Assembly: GCF_009674485.1 (NCBI RefSeq)
Contig: NZ_WKJJ01000012.1
Location: 124,001 to 188,000 of the forward strand
DNA from: Pseudoduganella rivuli
GTDB lineage: Bacteria; Pseudomonadota; Gammaproteobacteria; Burkholderiales; Burkholderiaceae_D
Length of the DNA: 64,000 bases
Reading direction: 5' to 3'
In this document: positions 12,971 through 21,050 of the stretch, one piece after another
How positions within the stretch are numbered: the stretch's first letter is position 1
How the letters are laid out: each line of letters starts with the position of its first letter
The notes under the pieces: generated by a model
Told to the model about the DNA's origin: nothing
Seen by the model: only the letters and a program-made list of their open reading frames with translations
Database searches by the model: none
Translations under genes and position numbers: made by a program

Positions 12971-13852
12971 TTATTTCGGGGCCTTTTGGGCAAACAGGGT
13001 GCGCGACAGGATATTCAGGCCCAGCACGCTGAAGGTCACCAGCAATGCGCCGCCCCAGGCCAGCGAGCGCCAGTTGTCGTACGGGCTCATGGCGAACTGG
13101 TAAATCACGTATGGCAGGTTGGCCATCGGCTTGTTCATGTCGGCATTGAAGAACTGGTTGTTCAGCGCGGTGAACAGCAGCGGCGCGGTCTCGCCGGAGA
13201 CGCGGGCCACGGCCAGCAGCACACCGGTGATCACGCCGGCTTTCACGGCGCGCAGGCGCACCGTCATCGACACTTTCCAGCGCGGGGCGCCCAGCGCGTA
13301 AGCCGCTTCAAGCAAGCCGTTCGGCACCAGCTTCAGCATGTTGTCGGTGGTGCGCACCACCACCGGTACAGCGATCAGCGACAGCGCCACGGAACCGGCA
13401 TAACCGGAGAAGTGCTTGACGTTGGCGACATACAGCGCGTAGACGAACAGGCCGATCACGATCGAGGGTGCGGACAGCATGATGTCGGTGACGAAGCGGG
13501 TCACTTGCGCGAGCTTGCTTTGCTCGCCATATTCCGCCAGGTAAATGCCGGCCAGGATGCCGATCGGGGTCGACACCACGGTCGACAGGATCACCATCAT
13601 CAGGCTGCCGGCAATCGCATTCCACAAGCCGCCGCCTTCACTGCCGGGCGCCGGCGTGGTGGCCGTGAACATGTTGATGGACAGCGCGGAAAAGCCGTTG
13701 ATCAGCAACGTGGCCAGGATCCACAGCAGGAAGATCAGACCGGCCGACATGGCCGCCACCGACAGGGCGATGCCGACGCGGTGCGCCAGCAGGCGCTTGC
13801 GGTAGACCGGATTCATTACGGGCTTCACAGTGTTATTCAATGCGGTATTCAT
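12971..13852 (-). CDS. pstA: Phosphate ABC transporter permease PstA
   Basis: A 293-residue inner-membrane permease with about six hydrophobic helices and the binding-protein-dependent permease motif near EAAYALGAPRWKVSMTV, where PstB docks. Its ATG overlaps the pstC stop by one base. It forms the membrane channel with PstC. Confidence 0.97.
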   Translation of the reverse strand: MNTALNNTVKPVMNPVYRKRLLAHRVGIALSVAAMSAGLIFLLWILATLLINGFSALSINMFTATTPAPGSEGGGLWNAIAGSLMMVILSTVVSTPIGILAGIYLAEYGEQSKLAQVTRFVTDIMLSAPSIVIGLFVYALYVANVKHFSGYAGSVALSLIAVPVVVRTTDNMLKLVPNGLLEAAYALGAPRWKVSMTVRLRAVKAGVITGVLLAVARVSGETAPLLFTALNNQFFNADMNKPMANLPYVIYQFAMSPYDNWRSLAWGGALLVTFSVLGLNILSRTLFAQKAPK

Positions 13853-14871
13853 TATTTGACGCCTTCCTTGCGGGACATGCCCAGCAACATCAGCTTGGCG
13901 GACGACAGGACGATCAGGGTGATGATGAACAGGATCAGCGCCAGCGCGTACAGCGACGACACGTGCAGCGCCGACTCCGCTTCGGCGAATTCGTTGGCCA
14001 GCACGGACGCGATACTGTTACCGGCGGCGAACAGCGACCACGACAGCTTGTTGGCGTTACCGATGACGAACGTCACCGCCATGGTTTCGCCCAGCGCGCG
14101 GCCCAGGCCCAGCATCACGCCGCCCACCACGCCATTCTTGGTGTAGGGCAGCACCACCTTGCGCACCACTTCCCAGCGGGTGCAGCCCAGGCCGTAGGCG
14201 GATTCCTTCAGCACGGCGGGCACGATTTCAAACACGTCGCGCATCACCGACGAAATGAACGGGATGATCATGACGGACAGGATCACGCCGGCCGTCAGGA
14301 TGCCGATGCCCATGGTCGGGCCGCTGAACAGCGCGCCGATGAACGGCACCTGGCCCAGCGTGGATTTCAGCGCGGGCTGCACATAATCGGCAAACAGCGG
14401 CGCGAACACGAACAGGCCCCACATGCCGTAAATAATCGATGGCACGCCGGCCAGCAATTCAATCGCCGTGCCCAGCGGGCGGCGCAGCCAGACCGGGCAA
14501 ATCTCGGTCAGGAACAGCGCGATACCGAAGCTGACGGGGAACGCGATCAGCAGTGCGATACCGGCCGTGGCCAGCGTGCCGACGATGGCGATCAGTGCGC
14601 CGAACTGGTCGTTGACCGGGTCCCACTCTACCGTGGTGATGAAGCCGAGGCCGAAATGCTGGAAGGCCGGGAGGGCGCCCAGCACCAGGGAAATGATGAT
14701 GCCGACCAGCACCAGCAGGACGGACACGGCAAACGCCATCGTCACCTTGTGGAAGATGGCATCCTGGATGCGCTGCTTGCGCATGGTGGACAGCATCGCC
14801 TGGTGCGATACCGTGCTGTTGGAGGAGTCCGACATGGGGGGGATGGTCGCTGAGGAGATTTCTGCGCGCAT
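13852..14871 (-). CDS. pstC: Phosphate ABC transporter permease PstC
   Basis: A 339-residue permease with about six membrane helices and the EAA-type loop near ESAYGLGCTRWEVVRKV. The first 45 residues are polar and cytoplasmic. The ATG at 14871 has only a weak ribosome-binding site; an internal ATG at 14835 (MSDSSNST) is a possible alternative and would be 12 residues shorter. It is separated from pstS by 113 bases that contain a strong hairpin, as often seen in binding-protein operons where the first gene is made in excess. Confidence 0.95.
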   Translation of the reverse strand: MRAEISSATIPPMSDSSNSTVSHQAMLSTMRKQRIQDAIFHKVTMAFAVSVLLVLVGIIISLVLGALPAFQHFGLGFITTVEWDPVNDQFGALIAIVGTLATAGIALLIAFPVSFGIALFLTEICPVWLRRPLGTAIELLAGVPSIIYGMWGLFVFAPLFADYVQPALKSTLGQVPFIGALFSGPTMGIGILTAGVILSVMIIPFISSVMRDVFEIVPAVLKESAYGLGCTRWEVVRKVVLPYTKNGVVGGVMLGLGRALGETMAVTFVIGNANKLSWSLFAAGNSIASVLANEFAEAESALHVSSLYALALILFIITLIVLSSAKLMLLGMSRKEGVK

Positions 14872-14947
14872 GGTAAGTTCTTATAGTATGGGACTGGCCG
14901 GGACCGCCGCGGTTGCAGCAGCCCTGGGTAGCCTCATGAGCCCGGAT

Positions 14948-14976
14948 GGCGGCTTGATGCCATGCACCAAGCCGCC
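14948..14976 (-). other. Intercistronic hairpin between pstS and pstC
   Basis: A perfect 9-bp stem (14948-14956 with 14968-14976) with an 11-base loop follows the pstS stop. No T-run follows on the minus strand, so it is more likely an RNA-stabilising or partial-attenuation element that favours pstS over pstCAB than a full terminator. Confidence 0.55.
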
Positions 14977-14984
14977 AGGCATCA

Positions 14985-16028
14985 TCAGTAGATCGCCTTG
15001 CCCGAAGCGTCTTTCAGGTTGGTCTTCCACGATTCCTGCACCAGCTTCACGACGTTCGCTGGCATCGGCACGTAGTCCAGGTCGGCAGCAGCGGCGCCAC
15101 CGTTCTTGAAGGCCCACTCGAAGAACTTCACGACTTCCTTGCCTTTGACAGCGTCAGCCTGGGTCTTGTGCATCAGGATGAACGACACGCCGGTGATCGG
15201 CCACGAAGCCTTGCCTGGCTGGTCGGTCAGCACCACGCCGAAGCCCGGGGTCTTGGCCCAGTCGGCGTTCGACGCGGCCGCCTTGAAGTTGTCGTCGTCC
15301 GGCTGGACGAACTGGCCATCCTTGTTTTTCAGCGCGGTGTGCGACATCTTGTTTTTCTTGGCGTACGCCCACTCCACGTAGCCGATCGAACCCTTGATAC
15401 GCTGCACGTTGGCGGCCACGCCTTCGTTGCCCTTGCCGCCCACGCCCACCACCCACTTCACCGCGGTACCGGCGCCAACCTTGGTCTTGAAGTCAGGGCT
15501 GGTTTTCGACAGGTAATCGGTGAACAGGAACGACGTGCCGGAACCGTCGGCGCGGTGCACCACGGTGATTTCGTCGGCCGGCAGTTTCAGGCCGCCGTTC
15601 AGGGCCACGATTTCAGGTGCATTCCACTTGGTGATCTTGCCCAGGTAGATGTCGGCAATGACCGGGCCGGTCAGTTTCAGCGCGCCGGGCGCGACACCGT
15701 CCAGGTTCACCACGGCGACCACGCCACCCATGATGGCCGGGAACTGGGTCAAACCTTCCGCATCCAGCTCTTCGCCTTTCAGCGGGCTGTCCGATGCGCC
15801 GAAGTCGACGGTCTTGGCCTTGATCTGCTTGATACCGGCGGAGGAACCCACGGATTGGTAGTTCAGGCCGTTACCGGTTGCTGCCTTGTACGCTTCCGCC
15901 CACTTTGCGTAGATCGGATAAGGGAACGTTGCGCCCGCACCCGTCATGTCGGCAGCAGTTGCGGTGGAGAAAGCCACGGCAGCCGAAGCGCCTACGACCA
16001 GGGAGGTGAACAACTGTTTCATGCGCAT
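14985..16028 (-). CDS. pstS: Periplasmic phosphate-binding protein PstS
   Basis: A 347-residue precursor with a signal peptide cleaved near ATAADMTGAG, then the typical mature start GAGATFPYPIYAKW. The phosphate-contact motifs SSAGIKQI, GASDSPL and RADGSGTSFLFTDYLS are present. It captures phosphate in the periplasm and delivers it to PstCA. ATG at 16028 follows AAAGGA. It is the first gene of the pst-pho operon and lies immediately downstream of a Pho box. Confidence 0.98.
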   Translation of the reverse strand: MRMKQLFTSLVVGASAAVAFSTATAADMTGAGATFPYPIYAKWAEAYKAATGNGLNYQSVGSSAGIKQIKAKTVDFGASDSPLKGEELDAEGLTQFPAIMGGVVAVVNLDGVAPGALKLTGPVIADIYLGKITKWNAPEIVALNGGLKLPADEITVVHRADGSGTSFLFTDYLSKTSPDFKTKVGAGTAVKWVVGVGGKGNEGVAANVQRIKGSIGYVEWAYAKKNKMSHTALKNKDGQFVQPDDDNFKAAASNADWAKTPGFGVVLTDQPGKASWPITGVSFILMHKTQADAVKGKEVVKFFEWAFKNGGAAAADLDYVPMPANVVKLVQESWKTNLKDASGKAIY

Positions 16029-16083
16029 ATCTAGTCCTTTGAGGGTTGTTACGGTTTAGATGTGCGCAGTCTATCGGCCGAAT

Positions 16084-16101
16084 ATGACACCTTTATGACA
16101 T
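16084..16101 (-). promoter_or_regulatory. Pho box for the pstS operon
   Basis: On the minus strand two 7-base units, ATGTCAT and GTGTCAT, are separated by AAAG, giving the 11-base period of PhoB half-sites. It lies about 55 bases upstream of the pstS start. A further ATGTCAT-like unit occurs at 16114-16120. Confidence 0.75.
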
Positions 16102-16182
16102 GACTGAAATTTAATGACATTCCTTCTTCATAGAGGGAAAACCGGCCAAGTCACGCCATTTATGACATGTCATATTTGACCA

Positions 16183-16211
16183 AAGTCATCAAATTGTCAT
16201 GAACCTGTCAC
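16183..16211 (+). promoter_or_regulatory. Triple Pho box for ppk1
   Basis: Three tandem units on the plus strand, AAGTCAT (16183), TTGTCAT (16194) and CTGTCAC (16205), repeat exactly every 11 bases, which is the PhoB binding pattern. A possible -10 element, TAATCT (16222-16227), lies 10 bases downstream. This points to phosphate-starvation control of ppk1. Confidence 0.7.
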
Positions 16212-16287
16212 AATTGACAATTAATCTAGAGCAAGACCCGATTTCCCGGAAATCGGCGATAGAATTAACCATCTGCAAAGATATTCT

Positions 16288-18393
16288 GTGACCACCATGA
16301 AGCCTGATCTGCGTGCGGAAACCAACAAGCACGGGATCTTCCTGGACCGCGAACTGTCACAACTGGCGTTTAACCGCCGCGTGATGGCGCAGGCCGAAGA
16401 CCCCACCATCCCCCTGCTCGAGCGCTTGCGCTATTTATGTATCGTCAGCAGCAATCTCGACGAATTCTTTGAAGTCCGCGTCGCCAGCCTGCTGGCGGCG
16501 GCCAGTGTGGATGGCACGCTGGATGAACATCCGGCCCTGGCGGCGAACCTGAGAAGGATTTGCGATGAATGCCATGAACTGGTCAAACAGCAATATGACA
16601 TCCTGAATACCGAAGTATTACCGCAGTTAACGGCAGCAGGCGTCCACATCCTGCGCCACACGCAGCGCAACGAAGCACAGCGCGCCTGGGTCAAAGACTA
16701 TTTCGAACGCGAAGTCCGCCCCCTCCTCACGCCGATCGGCCTCGATCCGGCCCACCCGTTCCCGCAAGTCGTCAACAAGAGCTTGAATTTCATCGTGCAA
16801 TTGAGCGGCAAGGATGCGTTTGGCCGCGGCACGGCGATCGCCATTGTGAAAGCGCCCCGCGTGCTGCCGCGCGTGGTCAGGTTGCCGGATGAACTGGGCA
16901 CCGAGGGCGGCGTCTCGTTCTGCCTGCTGTCGTCGATCATCCATGCGCATATTTCTGACTTGTTTGCCGGACGTGACGTCATTGCTTATTCGCAATTCCG
17001 GGTGACGCGCGATTCCGACCTGTGGGTCGACGAGGAAGAAGTCAAGAACCTGCGCCAGGCGCTGAAGGGCGAGTTGCAGGGCCGCCAGTTCGGCACGTCC
17101 GTGCGGCTGGAAGTGGCGAAGAATTGCCCGCCCGAGTTATCGCAATTCCTGCTCGACCAGTTCTCGCTGGACCAGTCGCGCCTGTACCGCGTGGATGGTC
17201 CCGTCAACATGGTGCGGCTGACGGAAATCATCAACCACGTGCAAATGCCGGAATTGCGCTTCCCGCCCTACCTGCCGGGTTCCGCCTCGAAAGCCGCCAA
17301 TATCGACTTGTTCGCCACCTTGCGCGAGCAGGACATCCTGCTGCACCACCCGTATCAATCGTTCCAGACCGTGATCGACTTCATCCGCGCCGCCGCGCAT
17401 GATCCGAACGTGGTGGCCATCAAGCAGACCGTGTACCGCACCGGCATGAATTCAGACTTGATGGAATCGCTGATCGTGGCGGCCCACGCGGGCAAGGAAG
17501 TCACGGTGGTGGTGGAATTGATGGCGCGCTTCGACGAGGAAGCCAATATCAACTGGGCCGACAAGCTGGAACAGGCCGGTGCGCAAGTGGTGTATGGCGT
17601 GGTGGGCCTGAAAACCCATGCCAAGATCGCACTGGTACTGCGCCGTGAAGAAGGCGCGCTGCGCTACTACGCCCACCTCGGCACCGGCAACTACCATCCG
17701 ACCACCACCAAGCTGTATACTGACTTCGGCTTGCTGACCAGCCACCCGGACCTGGGCCGCGACGTCAACGAAGTGTTCATGCACCTGACCAGCCTGGCGA
17801 AGCCGCAAAAGCTGTCCCACTTGTGGCTGGCGCCCTTCGCGCTGCAAAACGAGATCATCAAGGCGATCCGCAACGAAGCGAAGATTGCCCGTTCCGGCCG
17901 CCCGGCCCGCATCATCGCCAAGATGAATGCGCTGGTCGATGAATCCGTGATCCGCGCGCTGTACGCGGCGTCCAAGGATGGCGTCAAGATCGACTTGATC
18001 GTGCGCGGCGCCTGCACGCTGAAGCCGGGCGTGCCGGGCCTGTCGGACAATATCCGCGTGCGCTCCATCATTGGCCGCTTCCTGGAACACAGCCGCATTT
18101 ATTACTTCCGCAACGACCTGGCGCACGATGTCTACCTGGCCAGCGCGGACTGGATGAGCCGCAACCTGTTCCGCCGTATCGAAGTGGCGTTCCCGGTGCT
18201 GGACCGGTCGCTGAAGCGGCGCGTGATCGCGGAAGGCTTGAATCCCTACCTGAAGGACAATACCAACGCATGGGACCTGGAACCAACCGGGCACTATGTG
18301 CGCCGCAAGGCGCGCGGCAAGCAAGCCCAGTACAGCGCGCAGGCCCACCTGATGCAAACCTTGGGAGCACCCGATGGCGGAAGCATCTCCTAA
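16288..18393 (+). CDS. ppk1: Polyphosphate kinase 1
   Basis: A 701-residue PPK1 that reversibly transfers the ATP gamma-phosphate to polyphosphate. N-terminal (FLDRELSQLAFNRRV), head, and two C-terminal phospholipase-D-like domains are recognisable. The autophosphorylated His lies in KTHAKIALV and the second conserved His in FLEHSRIYYF. Start is GTG at 16288; ATG at 16297 is the alternative and neither has a strong ribosome-binding site. The gene diverges from pstS and is preceded by Pho boxes, and it overlaps the long-start version of sixA. It stores phosphate taken up by Pst. Confidence 0.97.
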   Translation: MTTMKPDLRAETNKHGIFLDRELSQLAFNRRVMAQAEDPTIPLLERLRYLCIVSSNLDEFFEVRVASLLAAASVDGTLDEHPALAANLRRICDECHELVKQQYDILNTEVLPQLTAAGVHILRHTQRNEAQRAWVKDYFEREVRPLLTPIGLDPAHPFPQVVNKSLNFIVQLSGKDAFGRGTAIAIVKAPRVLPRVVRLPDELGTEGGVSFCLLSSIIHAHISDLFAGRDVIAYSQFRVTRDSDLWVDEEEVKNLRQALKGELQGRQFGTSVRLEVAKNCPPELSQFLLDQFSLDQSRLYRVDGPVNMVRLTEIINHVQMPELRFPPYLPGSASKAANIDLFATLREQDILLHHPYQSFQTVIDFIRAAAHDPNVVAIKQTVYRTGMNSDLMESLIVAAHAGKEVTVVVELMARFDEEANINWADKLEQAGAQVVYGVVGLKTHAKIALVLRREEGALRYYAHLGTGNYHPTTTKLYTDFGLLTSHPDLGRDVNEVFMHLTSLAKPQKLSHLWLAPFALQNEIIKAIRNEAKIARSGRPARIIAKMNALVDESVIRALYAASKDGVKIDLIVRGACTLKPGVPGLSDNIRVRSIIGRFLEHSRIYYFRNDLAHDVYLASADWMSRNLFRRIEVAFPVLDRSLKRRVIAEGLNPYLKDNTNAWDLEPTGHYVRRKARGKQAQYSAQAHLMQTLGAPDGGSIS

Positions 18394-18406
18394 AAAGGGG
18401 AAGAAA

Positions 18407-18874
18407 ATGGACTTGATACTGTGGCGTCACGCGGAAGCGGAAGATGCGGCGCCGGGCCAGTCGGACCTGGAACGGGCGCTCACCGCCAAAGGCCAGAAAC
18501 AGGCGCGGCGCATGGGCCAGTGGCTCGATTCGCAATTGCCGGACAGTTGCCGCATCCTGTCCAGCCCCGCCCTGCGCACGCTGCAGACGGCGGACGGCCT
18601 GGGCCGTAAATACAAGATCCACGCCGACCTGGCGCCGGGCGCGGATCCCGCCGACATCCTGAAAGCCGCCAACTGGCCCGCGGCCCGCGAAACCGTGCTG
18701 ATCATCGGCCACCAGCCCACCTTGGGCCAGGCGGCCGCCCTGCTGATGACGGGCGACGACAGCGAATGGGATATCAAAAAAGCCAGTGCCTGGTGGTTTT
18801 CCCAGCGCGAGCCTGGCAACCCGGACAGCCTGTATTTAAAGGCGGTGATGGCGGCGGACCTGGTGGTGAAGTAA
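18407..18874 (+). CDS. sixA: Phosphohistidine phosphatase SixA
   Basis: A 155-residue histidine phosphatase with the catalytic RH motif at LWRHAEAE (Arg7, His8) and the second His in IIGHQPTLG. SixA removes phosphate from phospho-His on HPt or PTS proteins in the cytoplasm. The ATG at 18407 follows AAGGGG with a six-base spacer; an upstream in-frame ATG at 18374 inside ppk1 would add 11 residues. It lies 13 bases after ppk1, an arrangement seen in related bacteria, so the two are probably co-transcribed. Confidence 0.9.
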   Translation: MDLILWRHAEAEDAAPGQSDLERALTAKGQKQARRMGQWLDSQLPDSCRILSSPALRTLQTADGLGRKYKIHADLAPGADPADILKAANWPAARETVLIIGHQPTLGQAAALLMTGDDSEWDIKKASAWWFSQREPGNPDSLYLKAVMAADLVVK

Positions 18875-18911
18875 GGCGTGTGTGTTCACGCAACAGCATA
18901 GTCCCTGCATC

Positions 18912-18939
18912 TTGAAAAGTCACTGGGGCCTGCTAAAGT
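18912..18939 (+). promoter_or_regulatory. Predicted promoter of the 38-residue membrane peptide gene
   Basis: TTGAAA (18912-18917) and TAAAGT (18934-18939) are 16 bases apart, and TGC immediately before the -10 gives an extended -10 element. A start site near 18946 would yield a leader of about 46 bases. Confidence 0.5.
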
Positions 18940-18962
18940 TTAGTTGTATCAACTCTAGGGAG

Positions 18963-18984
18963 CAACCGCGACCAACCGCGGTTG
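18963..18984 (+). other. Hairpin between Shine-Dalgarno and start codon
   Basis: CAACCGCG (18963-18970) pairs perfectly with CGCGGTTG (18977-18984) around a 6-base loop. AGGGAG (18957-18962) ends immediately before the stem, and the ATG is seven bases after it. Folding would bring the otherwise distant AGGGAG to within about seven bases of the ATG. Confidence 0.6.
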
Positions 18985-18991
18985 AAACATC

Positions 18992-19108
18992 ATGTTCACC
19001 CTGCTCACCATCGGTATCTTCGGCGCGATGATTGGTTTGATCGCTTTTGAAATCGTCCAGGAATCCCGAGGGAGTCACAACAAGCTGACCGACCGCTATC
19101 ACGAATAG
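18992..19108 (+). CDS. Small single-span membrane protein, 38 residues
   Basis: The frame encodes 38 residues: a hydrophobic span at residues 3-22 (LLTIGIFGAMIGLIAFEIV) followed by a short polar, charged tail ending in HE. No upstream start is possible because TGA lies three codons before the ATG. The gene has its own predicted promoter, a structured ribosome-binding region and a strong terminator, and no neighbour is transcribed into it closely, so it looks like a stand-alone small-protein gene. Function unknown; many such proteins bind and modulate inner-membrane complexes. A regulatory RNA is the alternative reading. Confidence 0.6.
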   Translation: MFTLLTIGIFGAMIGLIAFEIVQESRGSHNKLTDRYHE

Positions 19109-19132
19109 CTCGCGCTTCTTCGGAAGCTCCGG

Positions 19133-19183
19133 CGCCTGCCCCGCATCCTTCCCGGATGCGTACAGCAGGCGTCTTTTGTTTTT
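19133..19183 (+). terminator. Rho-independent terminator after the small membrane protein
   Basis: A composite stem: outer 7 bp (19133-19139 with 19165-19171), inner 7 bp (19142-19148 with 19154-19160), followed by TCTTTTGTTTTT. It sits 25 bases after the small-gene stop and in front of the convergent fliD-like gene. Confidence 0.75.
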
Positions 19184-19204
19184 CCGGCAGCCTTTCGGGC
19201 AGCC

Positions 19205-20557
19205 TTACGCCAGGAAGTCGAACAGCGAGCGGGGCCCGCCATAGCCCGGCAACGCATCGCCCGAGGCCGACTGTTCCTGCGCCGCATACAGCTTGGCCAG
19301 CGCATTGGCTTGCGCCGTCATGGCCTTGGCCATTTCCGCCTTCTTGCCGTTCAGCGCCGTCAATTCCTTGCCCACTTGCTGGGTTTCGCGGCCAATCTGC
19401 CCACTCTTGCCCGTCAACGCATCGATCTTCGCATCGAACTGGTCCGCCAGGCCCTTGCCTCCGTTGGTAAACAGCTTGCCGACCGCGTCCGGATCGGCGG
19501 CAATCGCGCTTTTCAATTGCTTGTCGTCGACTTGCAGGCGGCCGTCGCCATTGACGGTGATGCCGGCCTTGGCCAGATCGCTGGCGGAAACGGGGCCGTT
19601 GCGCAGCAAGCCCGCGAGGTCGCGGCTGGCCTGCCCCAGCGCCAGGTCGGATTTCAGCGCGCCTTTTTCCAGCACCGCCAGTTTACCTTGCAAGCCGTTG
19701 TAGGCATCGACAAAACTCGTGACATTGCGCGCCACTTCGCTGCTGTCCTGGCGGACGGTGACATCGGCCTTGCCCGTGCCTTTCAATGTCAGCGCCAGGC
19801 CACCGGCTGCCACGGTATTGGTGGCGCTCTTGCTGTCCTTGCCATCGATGGTGACCACGGCGTCGCGCGCGGCGGCGGTTTGCGTCATGCCGGTGGACAG
19901 CAAATCCTTGACGGCGGCATCGCCACTGACGCTGATGCGCAAGCTGTTTGCTTCGCCGGACGCGCTTGTCACGGACAGCGCATAGCCGTTGCCGCTCTTG
20001 ACGACGGTCGCATCGATGCCGGCCGCCTTGAATGCGGCGGCAATGCCGCCCAGCGTATTGTTGGACTGGTCGATGGTGATGGTTTTGACGGGCTGTTTGC
20101 CGGGCGTGAAGGTATCAGTGCCGGCCACGCCGGTTTCGATTTTCACGACGGCCGGCGCACCGGTGCCGATTTTCGCGTCCGCGGCTTTTTGCGCGGCGCT
20201 GGTCAGCACCTGCGATTGCGCCAGCTGTTTGACGTCGACCGCATGCACACCCGCCTTGGCGGCGCCATCGGCCGACACCGTCACCACGCCGGCGGCGGAA
20301 CTCGATGCCGACGTGGACAGGCCTGCGCCGGCCAGCCGTTCCGCCACCGACTGGAATTCCGCCAGTGCGCTGTGCAACTGGCCCAGCCCGGACAACTTCG
20401 CCTGGTCGCGGCTGATATTCTGGTTGAGTTTGCTAACTGCGCCGGACTGGCCCGCCAGCGTCTTTTCGACTTTCGCCAGCACGGAAGCGGACGGCGACGT
20501 TAATCCGCCATAAGCATCGATCCCGCCCACGCCGCCTGGGATATTTGAATTGGCCAT
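19205..20557 (-). CDS. fliD: FliD-like flagellar cap / hook-associated protein 2
   Basis: The 450-residue protein has a FliD_N-type region (about residues 30-130: coiled N terminus, then VKQLAQSQVL) and a FliD_C-type region (about 230-430, with ARNVTSFVDAYNGLQGKL and GITVNGDGRLQVDDKQLKSAI). FliD caps the flagellar filament and helps flagellin polymerise. The N terminus is divergent, lacking the usual GLxSGLD start. No other flagellar gene is in the window, so this is an isolated copy. It lies 31 bases after a PilZ gene on the same strand with a clear GGAGG ribosome-binding site. The symbol describes family, not proven function. Confidence 0.78.
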   Translation of the reverse strand: MANSNIPGGVGGIDAYGGLTSPSASVLAKVEKTLAGQSGAVSKLNQNISRDQAKLSGLGQLHSALAEFQSVAERLAGAGLSTSASSSAAGVVTVSADGAAKAGVHAVDVKQLAQSQVLTSAAQKAADAKIGTGAPAVVKIETGVAGTDTFTPGKQPVKTITIDQSNNTLGGIAAAFKAAGIDATVVKSGNGYALSVTSASGEANSLRISVSGDAAVKDLLSTGMTQTAAARDAVVTIDGKDSKSATNTVAAGGLALTLKGTGKADVTVRQDSSEVARNVTSFVDAYNGLQGKLAVLEKGALKSDLALGQASRDLAGLLRNGPVSASDLAKAGITVNGDGRLQVDDKQLKSAIAADPDAVGKLFTNGGKGLADQFDAKIDALTGKSGQIGRETQQVGKELTALNGKKAEMAKAMTAQANALAKLYAAQEQSASGDALPGYGGPRSLFDFLA

Positions 20558-20588
20558 ACAAAAACCTCCAGTCGGCGCCGACCGGGAT

Positions 20589-20909
20589 TCAGCGCATGAA
20601 TTTGGAAATGGCGGCCACCGCAGCCTGGTCCGGATTAATGAATTGGAAGCCGACTTTCACGTCGTCGCCACTGAAGATGCAATAAGTGACTTTCGAGCGG
20701 CAAGTAATAATTTGCGGCTTCCCATCAATAAACATTTCAAATGATACATTACCGGCCGATCCCGCAGGCACCATGTGTCCCATTGTTAAAGACAAGCCTG
20801 ACGGGCAGATATCCAGCGTACGGGCTGGGGTCGGTGCGGCGCCATCGAGCACCACCATGGCTTTGGCGCGCAAAATCTTGCGGGAAATTTGCCTTTGATC
20901 GACTAACAC
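20589..20909 (-). CDS. PilZ-domain protein
   Basis: A 106-residue protein made almost entirely of one PilZ domain, the cyclic-di-GMP receptor fold. The RxxxR motif appears near the N terminus (RQISRK) and the second motif as DICPSGLS, where the usual DxSxxG serine is Cys. Binding is therefore plausible but not certain. The start is GTG at 20909 with GAGGGA upstream. It is the first gene of a probable two-gene unit with the FliD-like gene, which suggests control of motility or filament assembly. Confidence 0.82.
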   Translation of the reverse strand: MLVDQRQISRKILRAKAMVVLDGAAPTPARTLDICPSGLSLTMGHMVPAGSAGNVSFEMFIDGKPQIITCRSKVTYCIFSGDDVKVGFQFINPDQAAVAAISKFMR

Positions 20910-21050
20910 GCTTGATCCCTCAATAACAATATTATTACTGGTGGCGAGCGCGCAACATTCAAGCGCGCACTGGCCGGCGCATATTGTACTGCGGTTACCG
21001 ATTTAATGCAGGGCATACAAACCGGTGAATCAACCAAGTGGCTTTATAAT

